The position numbers were made by a program, and so were the translations under genes. Under the pieces are notes generated by a model. That model was given only the letters and a program-made list of their open reading frames with translations. It had not been told where the DNA came from and made no database searches. From the NCBI GenBank assembly GCA_944390005.1, contig CALXOJ010000014.1:1-33689 (forward strand): DNA of 33,689 nt, given 5' to 3'. Origin of the DNA: an uncultured Spirochaetota bacterium. Lineage in GTDB: Bacteria > Spirochaetota > Spirochaetia > JAFGXN01. Positions 1-6,707 of this stretch are shown here, one piece after another; the stretch's first letter is position 1, and each line of letters starts with the position of its first letter.

Positions 1-144
1 GAAGCTCAAAGACAAGCCGAAGCTCAAAGGAAGGCTGAAGCTGAAAGACAAGCCGAAGCCGAAAGGCAGGCTGAAGCCGAAAGACAAGCTGAAGCCGAAA
101 GACAAGCTGAAGCCGAAAGACAAGCCGAAGCCGAAAGACAGGCT
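1..144 (+). repeat. 18-bp in-frame tandem repeat (8 copies) encoding EAERQA hexapeptides
   Basis: Eight consecutive 18-base units start at position 1, with consensus gaagccgaaagacaagct. Most differences between units are single bases, mainly synonymous, and the later units are almost identical. The frame is that of the downstream TPR gene and gives E-A-E/Q-R-Q-A hexapeptides, expected to form a charged single helix or coiled coil. The repeat runs off the left edge, so the true copy number is unknown. Confidence 0.95.
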
Positions 145-1551
145 GAAGAGGCTAAATCCGAAAGAATTGCAATGCTGATGCATGAAGGCCGAAATCAACT
201 GGCTGCACAGCAGTATGCCGAAGCGGCGGAGAGTTTTGATCGTGCAATCGAAGAAGATCCGAATTTGCAGGAGGCTTATACTTTGGGGGCCCGCGCGTGG
301 TGGGAAAAAGACCGTGATAATCCTCAAAACAGAGCGACTGCCTTGAACAAGACTCGGAAAGCGGCGGAACTCAATCCGAAGGATGCGCATGCTTACGGAA
401 TTCAAGGTGAAATTTACGAATATGAAGGGAAGGTTGATGAAGCCATCAAAGCGTATGAAACGTCTTTGAGTTTGGCACCGAATAATGCCCGTTATCTGAT
501 GAGTCTCGGTGTTTTGTATTACCGTCAGAAGCAGTTTGCCAAAGCCGCAGCCGCATTTACGTCGGCATGGGATGCCGATCCGAAGATGGCAAAGGCCGGA
601 TACAATGCCGGCGTTGCGTATCTGAATGCGGGCATGTCTCATCAGGCCGAAGAAATTTTGACTCGTGTCGTTGCGGCTGATCCTCAAAACGGTACCGTTC
701 ACATTGCGTTGGGAAGTGCATTGGAACGCAACGGAAAGACGGCGCAGGCCATTGAATCCTATAAAAACGGATATAACTGTTCTGCTGCCGTTTCACAAAA
801 AGCAGATGCTGCGGCGAAAGCCGGCGTTCTTTACTTTAATGAAGGAAATTATGCCGACGCCGAAATTTGGCTGAACAACAGTTTGATCGTTGCCAAAGAA
901 CCGAAAACCGAACATAATTTGGCGCGCGTTTATGTTGAACAGGGACGCGCTGCCGAGGCGCTTCCTTATGCTCGGGCTGCCGCTGACGCCGAACCTCAAA
1001 ACGCAGTGTATGCGTTTACCCTTGCTCAGGCGTTTGAAGCGGCGGGAGAAACGGAGTCGGCGGTCTCCTCGTATCAAAAAGCGGTGGAGCTGAATCCCGG
1101 TTATCTTGATGCGATGATCAACCTCGGTGCTCTTTTCGACCGTTTGCAGCGTTATGCGGAAGCCGAATCGATTTTGAAGACAGCTGTTGCCGAAGACGAA
1201 TCGAATTTCGAAGCGTGGAACAATCTCGGTAATGTTTACTATCATCAAAAGAAGAATGATGCCGCTGTCGATGCTTATAAAAAGGCGCGGACGCTGCGTC
1301 CCGATGACACAACCGTCATTTATCAGACGGCATTGGCTTGTTTTGATGCAGGAAGGATTGCTGATGCGGAAAGGGCTTTCCTTGATTTGATTGAGGCAGA
1401 TCCGCAAAACGCGGAAGCGTATAACGATTTGGGGAATCTCTATTTTCAAGCCGGAGAAATCGATAAAGCTAAAGATTGTTATCGGAAGGTTTTGGAAATC
1501 AATCCGCGTCATCCGAACCGCAGCCGTATTGAACAGAGAATTTATCAGTAA
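1..1551 (+). CDS. TPR-repeat protein with EAERQA helical repeat region, 5' partial
   Basis: The frame is open from base 1, so the start codon lies outside the window; the ATG at 172 is internal. The visible part opens with about 48 residues of EAERQA repeat, then a short linker (EEAKSERIA), then roughly eleven tetratricopeptide repeats to the end. Typical TPR signatures recur about every 34 residues, for example AIKAYETSLSLAPNN, NLGNVYYHQKK and YNDLGNLYFQAGEIDKAKD. TPR arrays are protein-protein interaction scaffolds. The charged helical repeat resembles the spacer of TolA-like envelope proteins, so an envelope scaffold is possible, but no signal peptide or membrane segment can be seen because the N-terminus is missing. 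The stop codon runs into the Shine-Dalgarno (agaggacg) of ychF ten bases later, so the two are probably co-transcribed. The specific function is unknown. Confidence 0.9.
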   Translation, partial: EAQRQAEAQRKAEAERQAEAERQAEAERQAEAERQAEAERQAEAERQAEEAKSERIAMLMHEGRNQLAAQQYAEAAESFDRAIEEDPNLQEAYTLGARAWWEKDRDNPQNRATALNKTRKAAELNPKDAHAYGIQGEIYEYEGKVDEAIKAYETSLSLAPNNARYLMSLGVLYYRQKQFAKAAAAFTSAWDADPKMAKAGYNAGVAYLNAGMSHQAEEILTRVVAADPQNGTVHIALGSALERNGKTAQAIESYKNGYNCSAAVSQKADAAAKAGVLYFNEGNYADAEIWLNNSLIVAKEPKTEHNLARVYVEQGRAAEALPYARAAADAEPQNAVYAFTLAQAFEAAGETESAVSSYQKAVELNPGYLDAMINLGALFDRLQRYAEAESILKTAVAEDESNFEAWNNLGNVYYHQKKNDAAVDAYKKARTLRPDDTTVIYQTALACFDAGRIADAERAFLDLIEADPQNAEAYNDLGNLYFQAGEIDKAKDCYRKVLEINPRHPNRSRIEQRIYQ

Positions 1552-1561
1552 GAGGACGAAA

Positions 1562-2671
1562 ATGAGTTTGAATTGCGGAATTGTCGGCTTGCCGAATGTG
1601 GGGAAGTCAACGCTCTTTCAGGCGCTTTCCGGAGCGCCGGCTGAAGCAGCCAATTATCCATTTTGCACCATTGATCCGAATGTGGGAATTGTCAACGTGC
1701 CGGATAAACGGCTTGAAGAGATTGTGAAACGAATTCCAACCGATAAGGTCGTTCCGGCGGTTTGTGAGTTTGTCGACATAGCCGGTTTGGTTCGAGGTGC
1801 TTCCCGCGGAGAAGGTTTGGGGAATAAATTTCTTGCCAACATTCGGGAAACCGGCGTCATTCTTCACGTTGTCCGCTGTTTTGATAATGACGATATTGTT
1901 CATGTCGAAAATAAAATAGATCCGCTGAATGACATTGAAATTATCAATTTGGAGTTGGCTTTGGCGGATTTGGAGACGGTCGAAAAACGTTACGAAAAAA
2001 ACATCCGTATTGCTAAGGCAAAAGGAACCGAAGCCGGAAAGACGGCTGAGGCGCAGCAGTCGGTTTTGGAGAAGCTGAAAAAAGTGCTGGAGGATGGACG
2101 TCCTGTCCGTTCCGTTGTGTTGACCGAAGAAGAAGAGGAATTGATTCGAGATTTACATTTGATTACCGCTAAGAAGGTTCTGTACGTCTGTAATGTTGAC
2201 GAGTCGGCTTTAAACGGCGGAAACGAGTATGTTCGAAAAACACAATCCGCCGCTGCAGCCGAAAATGCCGATGTTGTTGTTATTTGCGGAAAGCTGGAGG
2301 CGGAGATCGCTGCATTGGATACGCCCGAAGAGCGGGCAGAGTTTTTAGAAGCAGCCGGTTTGACGGAATCCGGTTTGGATCAGCTGATTCGCAAAAGTTA
2401 CGGTCTGCTTGGTTTGAGAACTTTTTTTACTGCCGGTCCGAAGGAAGTGAGGGCTTGGACTTTTAAAAACGGCGACAAGGCGCCTCAAGCTGCCGGCGTG
2501 ATCCATTCCGATTTTGAAAGAGGATTCATCAAGGCGGACGTATACACTTGCGACGATCTTTTTCATTACGGAAGCGAAGCGGCTGTTCGTCGTGAAGGGA
2601 AGTTGAGAACCGAAGGCAAAGACTATGTCGTTCAAGACGGCGACATCATGTTCTTTAAATTCAATGTGTAA
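1562..2671 (+). CDS. ychF: Redox-regulated ribosome-binding ATPase YchF (Obg family)
   Basis: This 369-residue protein has the usual YchF length of about 363-370. The P-loop GLPNVGKST sits at residues 9-17. The usual NKxD base-recognition motif is replaced by NVDE (in CNVDES), the hallmark that makes YchF prefer ATP to GTP. The C-terminal part (TFFTAGPKEVRAWT to the end) is the TGS domain. YchF binds ribosomes and is linked to translation quality control and oxidative-stress response. The ATG at 1562 is chosen because it starts the canonical MSLNCGIVGLP and is preceded by agaggacg; an in-frame start at 1391 would lie inside the TPR gene and add unrelated residues. It follows the TPR gene by 10 bases and is closed by a strong terminator. 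Confidence 0.97.
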   Translation: MSLNCGIVGLPNVGKSTLFQALSGAPAEAANYPFCTIDPNVGIVNVPDKRLEEIVKRIPTDKVVPAVCEFVDIAGLVRGASRGEGLGNKFLANIRETGVILHVVRCFDNDDIVHVENKIDPLNDIEIINLELALADLETVEKRYEKNIRIAKAKGTEAGKTAEAQQSVLEKLKKVLEDGRPVRSVVLTEEEEELIRDLHLITAKKVLYVCNVDESALNGGNEYVRKTQSAAAAENADVVVICGKLEAEIAALDTPEERAEFLEAAGLTESGLDQLIRKSYGLLGLRTFFTAGPKEVRAWTFKNGDKAPQAAGVIHSDFERGFIKADVYTCDDLFHYGSEAAVRREGKLRTEGKDYVVQDGDIMFFKFNV

Positions 2672-2675
2672 CAAT

Positions 2676-2728
2676 CGAACGAACGCTTGTTTTCAACTAA
2701 ATAAACGTTCGTTCGTCTTCTTTTTCTT
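2676..2728 (+). terminator. Intrinsic terminator after ychF
   Basis: A perfect 10-bp inverted repeat (cgaacgaacg at 2676-2685, cgttcgttcg at 2706-2715) extends after one mismatch by six further pairs including a G-U, leaving a 6-base loop. It is followed by the T-rich tract tcttctttttctt. It sits between the convergent ychF and oxidoreductase genes. The other side is less T-rich, so it mainly serves the plus strand. Confidence 0.9.
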
Positions 2729-2735
2729 AGATTTT

Positions 2736-4262
2736 TCACGAAATTTCATCATGAACAGGGTATCCGCCTTCTTTTAAAGCAGCTTCCCGTCTGTAAACCG
2801 GCTGTTCTTCGTCTTTTTCGTGCTGAGCGTAGTAAAGCTGTGCAATGACTTTATCTTTTTGCGCCAGCCGCTTGTAATCCCAGTCGCCGGGAACGGTGCA
2901 CGGACACCAATGTCCTCCGTGGAGAATCAGCATCGGCGTGGCGGTAAAAATTCTGCCGCAGTGACCGCATTTCCATTGATGCGGTTCGTGCATTCCGTCA
3001 AACGACTCGGAAATTAACTCTCCGCCGCGGTATTCGGCGGCGCGTTTTAAATCATCAATAGTATAGTTTTTATCAAAACGAATTGTAAATCCCGTATCCA
3101 CTTCTTTTGCCTCTTCAAACGGAACTTTGACAATCGGTTCGCTGTTCCAGTCCGGAAGGTCTTCAAAGCGTTTGATGCCGGCGCGATAAACGGCAGCAAA
3201 GTGATACGGATATTTTTCTTTCTTTTTAACCCACTTCATCGGTTCGGCGTAAAAATGAAGAAACATCCGCATGAAAATCGGAGGCACAAAACGCGCCAAT
3301 CGGTAAATAACGGGAATGTGTCTGTTGACTTCTTCAATATAATTATCAAATGAGGTGCGGGCGTGACCGGTCAAACGATTGAGAATTTCCCAGTCTTTAA
3401 AGTATCCGCAGTGAAAGTTTCGCTGTGCAAACCAGCGGCGGTTCATCGCTTTCGTCAAATCGACGCCGATCAAACCGAACATTCGCTCTAAAAATTCGAG
3501 ATAACTGACACGGAATTTCGGTCCGTTTCCGAAATTGTATATTTGACGGTAAGCCGAATCGGGTGCCTCGAGCAGACGCGCCGCACCAAGACCGGCATCA
3601 TCTTTATATGTTCCTTCCAAAAGTTGATTTAAGGGCTGATGAAACATTAACGGAGCTAACAGCGAAAAGACGTTGGGCAGAGCGATGAAGGTTTGCCGGA
3701 TAATCATCCAATATTTCAGCCCTGATTCGATTAATGCCCGTTCAGCCTTGACTTTTGTGAGGCCGTAAAAATCGAGCGGACTCGAATAAACCGGATCTCC
3801 GACTTTGATGACGTGGTAAGGAGGCAGCCGATCGCCGTAAACAGCAACGCTGGAGGTGTTGATGAACCGCTTTGTCTCTATTCCGCCGGTTTCTTTGATG
3901 GCTTTGATGATGTTCAGTACTCCGCCGAGGTTAGTTTCATCGGTTGCTTGAATACTTTTGAAGCATCGAGGCGGAATGAGGGCGGCCATATTGAAAATTA
4001 AATCCGCTTTTTCCACACAAAGTCTGACGTCTTCATAATTTTCGATACTTCCCCAATGAATATCGAGACCGGGAACAGAGTCAAACGATTTGGAAATGCT
4101 GCGGCTGATGCCTTGTTTTTTTGCCCACCTGAAATTTTTCTTTGACGGACGAAGCAGAAGGATTAAGTGGAATTTTTCTTTATCCAGATAACGGAGGCAC
4201 GCCGACCCCATGCTGCCGGCCGCTCCGAAAATAACGACGTTTTTTTTTGTTTCGTTGCTCAT
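2736..4262 (-). CDS. NAD(P)-dependent SDR/epimerase-type oxidoreductase with C-terminal treble-clef-like zinc-binding domain
   Basis: The 508-residue product starts MSNETKKNVVIFGAAG. The extended-SDR nucleotide-binding motif GxxGxxG is G13-G16-G19. Catalytic-type residues are S137/S138 (NTSSVAVYG) and Y166xxxK170 (YGLTK). This matches the NAD-dependent epimerase/3-beta-HSD superfamily, where one SDR domain usually takes about 300-350 residues. Here about 110 further residues follow residue 395: a helix (DDLKRAAEYRGGELIS), then a cysteine cluster C432xxC435 ... C453xC455 with WKC and GGHWCPC. That layout resembles treble-clef or zinc-ribbon repeats seen with nucleases and in DNA-binding contexts. 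The substrate is unknown. The ATG at 4262 is chosen because it begins immediately before the Rossmann strand; a longer in-frame start at 4451 would overlap the divergent helicase gene. The gene is a single unit, convergent with ychF and divergent from the helicase. Confidence 0.85.
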   Translation of the reverse strand: MSNETKKNVVIFGAAGSMGSACLRYLDKEKFHLILLLRPSKKNFRWAKKQGISRSISKSFDSVPGLDIHWGSIENYEDVRLCVEKADLIFNMAALIPPRCFKSIQATDETNLGGVLNIIKAIKETGGIETKRFINTSSVAVYGDRLPPYHVIKVGDPVYSSPLDFYGLTKVKAERALIESGLKYWMIIRQTFIALPNVFSLLAPLMFHQPLNQLLEGTYKDDAGLGAARLLEAPDSAYRQIYNFGNGPKFRVSYLEFLERMFGLIGVDLTKAMNRRWFAQRNFHCGYFKDWEILNRLTGHARTSFDNYIEEVNRHIPVIYRLARFVPPIFMRMFLHFYAEPMKWVKKKEKYPYHFAAVYRAGIKRFEDLPDWNSEPIVKVPFEEAKEVDTGFTIRFDKNYTIDDLKRAAEYRGGELISESFDGMHEPHQWKCGHCGRIFTATPMLILHGGHWCPCTVPGDWDYKRLAQKDKVIAQLYYAQHEKDEEQPVYRREAALKEGGYPVHDEIS

Positions 4263-4328
4263 AGGACTTATCTTATCAAAAAACAGAAAAAAAATACAGG
4301 GTTTTCTATTTTGTGCATTAATATTTAT
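4263..4328. promoter_or_regulatory. Divergent intergenic region between oxidoreductase and helicase genes
   Basis: These 66 AT-rich bases separate two divergent start codons and must hold the promoter of at least one gene unless promoters lie inside the genes. A tataaat read on the minus strand near 4323-4329 could be a -10 for the oxidoreductase. Neither gene has a convincing Shine-Dalgarno. No clear -35 or operator was found. Confidence 0.3.
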
Positions 4329-5861
4329 ATGAGCAATGAATTTTTTGAAGATGATGAAATCAATGCGGCTGCCGGGCGGTTTTTCCGTATCGGTTATGTT
4401 TATCCGTATCAGCGGCTGGTGATTCACAACGTTTTGTGCGGGTGCGGTCACTTTGGCGAAGAGGCGCAGCAGGATGTGGTCAGACGACAGATTGTAATTT
4501 TGCCGACAGGTTCGGGAAAAAGTCTCTGCTTTATGCTTCCGGGAGCGCTTATCGAGCGGCCTGTGTTGATGATTTTCCCGTTGCTGTCACTGATGAGCGA
4601 TCAGGAGAGGCGGATTCGGGAAGCGGGGCAGAGCTGCGCCGTTTTACGCGGCGGTCAGAGTAAAAGCGAACGGGAAGAGATCTACGCCGCGTTGAAAGAC
4701 GGACGGTTGCGGTTTTTGATTGCCAACCCGGAAACACTGCTGGTTCCTTCAGTGGCAAATGCTGTCGCCGAAATTGATTTCGCTCATGTGGTGATCGACG
4801 AGGCGCACACCGTTTCCGAGTGGGGCGATACGTTTCGAGGCGCTTATTTGGAGCTGCGTACAATTCTCAAAGGAGTGCGTTTCGATATGCTGACTGCGTT
4901 TACGGCGACGGCGTCTTCGGATATCTTAAATCGAATGAAGCCGCTGATTTTTGCCGATGAAGATGTGAATTTGATTTACGGAGATCCCGATCGTGTCAAT
5001 ATTCACTATTCAGTCATAAAAACCGACAGTAAACACGCGGCGTTGGCGGATTTGATTAAACGCGCACAAAAACCGCTTTTGGTATTTGCCCGCAGCCGCA
5101 AACGGACGCGGGATTTAGCTGTTTTTCTTCGAGAGGAACTCGGTTCCGATGAAATTTATTTCTATCACGCCGGATTGACGAAGGAAGAGAAAAAAGAGCG
5201 GGAGCAGTGGTTTTTCGCTTCGGATGATGGAATTTTGACAGCGACATGCGCTTACGGTCTCGGCGTCGACAAGCAGAACATTCGTACCGTTATCCATTTT
5301 GATGTGCCGCCGACAATTGAAGCGTATTTGCAGGAATCGGGACGGGGCGGCCGTGACCGTCAGCAGGCGTTTGCGTATCTGCTGTTTTCGCGGGAAGATT
5401 CGCAATTTGCAAAGACGATCTCTGATCCGCTTTTGCGTCGCCGTTACGAAGCTGTTTTGAAATATGCGGAGAGTCAAAGTTGTCGAAGGGCGTTTTTGAT
5501 TGATAAGCTTGACAAAAAAAGCGAAAACTGCTCGGGGTGCGATGTTTGCGACGGAACCGTCGTTGATCGTTTTTACTTAAAGAATTTTTTTTCGCCGTAC
5601 CGTTTTCTTTCACGGGTTTTAACTCCGACAGCTTTCGCCCGCGTTCTCCGAGGCGAAGAGTTTTTACCCGATTTCGGAATTTCATTCGGAAAACTGACGT
5701 GCGATGAAAAAAACAGTGAAGTTGCAGCTGATTTCATCGATAAATTATATAAGAGGAAAAATAAAATCGATGCGAAAAAAAATTTTTATTCTGCCGCTGT
5801 TTTTTTGCGCGCTGCGGTTAAGCGCCGCAGGGTACGAAGTCGCGGATCTTTATCAAAATGA
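4329..5861 (+). CDS. recQ: RecQ-type ATP-dependent DNA helicase, short form
   Basis: The product has 510 residues. Superfamily-2 helicase motifs are in order: a Q-motif-like YPYQ (25-28), Walker A LPTGSGKS (58-65, K64), DEAH box (157-160) in IDEAHTVSEWG, TAFTATAS (189-196), and motif VI as QESGRGGRDRQQ (335-346). A RecQ-type zinc site follows: C385, C401, C404, C407. The final 100 residues do not look like winged-helix RQC or HRDC domains, so this is a core helicase plus zinc domain. RecQ enzymes unwind 3'-5' in recombination and fork repair. The ATG at 4329 is preferred because upstream in-frame sequence lies antisense to the divergent gene and matches nothing in the family. The stop lies 92 bases inside the next gene, and the last roughly 30 residues are Arg/Lys-rich and probably not conserved. 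Confidence 0.85.
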   Translation: MSNEFFEDDEINAAAGRFFRIGYVYPYQRLVIHNVLCGCGHFGEEAQQDVVRRQIVILPTGSGKSLCFMLPGALIERPVLMIFPLLSLMSDQERRIREAGQSCAVLRGGQSKSEREEIYAALKDGRLRFLIANPETLLVPSVANAVAEIDFAHVVIDEAHTVSEWGDTFRGAYLELRTILKGVRFDMLTAFTATASSDILNRMKPLIFADEDVNLIYGDPDRVNIHYSVIKTDSKHAALADLIKRAQKPLLVFARSRKRTRDLAVFLREELGSDEIYFYHAGLTKEEKKEREQWFFASDDGILTATCAYGLGVDKQNIRTVIHFDVPPTIEAYLQESGRGGRDRQQAFAYLLFSREDSQFAKTISDPLLRRRYEAVLKYAESQSCRRAFLIDKLDKKSENCSGCDVCDGTVVDRFYLKNFFSPYRFLSRVLTPTAFARVLRGEEFLPDFGISFGKLTCDEKNSEVAADFIDKLYKRKNKIDAKKNFYSAAVFLRAAVKRRRVRSRGSLSK

Positions 5862-6705
5862 TTGGATCAATTTCGGATTTGTCGGCAAACCGAAATCAGT
5901 CGTTCATCTGACAGGAAAACCGGGAAAAGATTTGGAAAATTTTTCCGACGCCCGTTTTTATTCCGAAACCGATGTGAATTTTAATAAAAACGGATACTGT
6001 TCGATGATTCGATTTAAAGATTTGCCATCCGAAGAGGTGACGTTTGAAAACGTCTTTTCATATCACCGTCAAAACGGTCGGCGGCTGATGTTTTCTTTTT
6101 ACGGACGGGAAGAAACTGAAATTTTTCGAAAGGTATTTCGTTACGGTGCAAACGGAAAGATCGTTAAAGAAGAAATTACTTATCCTCAAAAATCTTCAAA
6201 GCCGACTGATGAGGTTTTGTACCGATACGACGAAGCGGGGAAGCTGGTAGAGAAAACAACAAAGGAGATCCGCCGCGGCCGTACGGTTTTTGTCGAGACT
6301 TTTGGTTACAATGAGACCGGCGTGTTAATTCGAAAAGAGACGAGATCTTTAACGAATAAGAAAAATACTGCGGTTTGGATTTACGACGACGAAGGACGGC
6401 AAACTTCTTATGAGAAAAGAGACGGCAACGGATCGGAAAAGACGGTTTTCGAATATGCCGACGGAGTCCTTTCTCAAGAAACCGGCTTCCGTAACGGAGA
6501 GCAGACGTTCCGCCGCGTTTACCACTACGAAAACGGGGTTTGTACTTCCGAACTGCAAAGCGATGCCGCCGATCGGTTGGTTTCGATTGCTCGTCTGACT
6601 TACGACTCAAAAGGAAACTGGATTCGCAAAGTCACCTACCGCTTTTCGGAGGAATCCAAGAGAATCGAGGTTTTCCAAGTCGAGAAGCGGAAGATTACTT
6701 ACTGA
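5770..6705 (+). CDS. Secreted protein with YD-like (RHS-like) tandem repeats, function unknown
   Basis: The 311-residue product starts MRKKIFILPLFFCALRLSAAG, a clear signal peptide, so it is exported to the periplasm or cell surface. The mature part contains a series of roughly 20-25-residue beta-type repeats with a Y-D/N/E-x-x-G core: YRYDEAGKLVEKT, FGYNETGVLIRKE, WIYDDEGRQTSYE, FEYADGVLSQE, YHYENGVCTSE and LTYDSKGNWIRK. These resemble YD/RHS or MORN-like repeats, which form beta-strand arrays; there is no toxin domain. The start at 5770 is chosen for the signal peptide, with a loosely spaced agagg upstream. An in-frame ATG at 5704 would put 22 residues before it. The gene overlaps the helicase by 92 bases and converges with the reductase gene at a 2-base gap. 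No specific function can be assigned. Confidence 0.7.
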   Translation: MRKKIFILPLFFCALRLSAAGYEVADLYQNDWINFGFVGKPKSVVHLTGKPGKDLENFSDARFYSETDVNFNKNGYCSMIRFKDLPSEEVTFENVFSYHRQNGRRLMFSFYGREETEIFRKVFRYGANGKIVKEEITYPQKSSKPTDEVLYRYDEAGKLVEKTTKEIRRGRTVFVETFGYNETGVLIRKETRSLTNKKNTAVWIYDDEGRQTSYEKRDGNGSEKTVFEYADGVLSQETGFRNGEQTFRRVYHYENGVCTSELQSDAADRLVSIARLTYDSKGNWIRKVTYRFSEESKRIEVFQVEKRKITY

Positions 6706-6707
6706 AA

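Noticed and set aside
1-144. Possible CRISPR array or satellite from the 18-bp repeats
   Set aside because: The units are contiguous with no spacers and stay in frame with the TPR gene as a clear protein repeat.
1391-1561. Upstream in-frame start for ychF
   Set aside because: It lies inside the TPR gene in another frame; the family start and a Shine-Dalgarno are at 1562.
5704-5769. Upstream ATG for the YD-repeat protein
   Set aside because: It has no ribosome site and would put 22 residues before an evident signal peptide.
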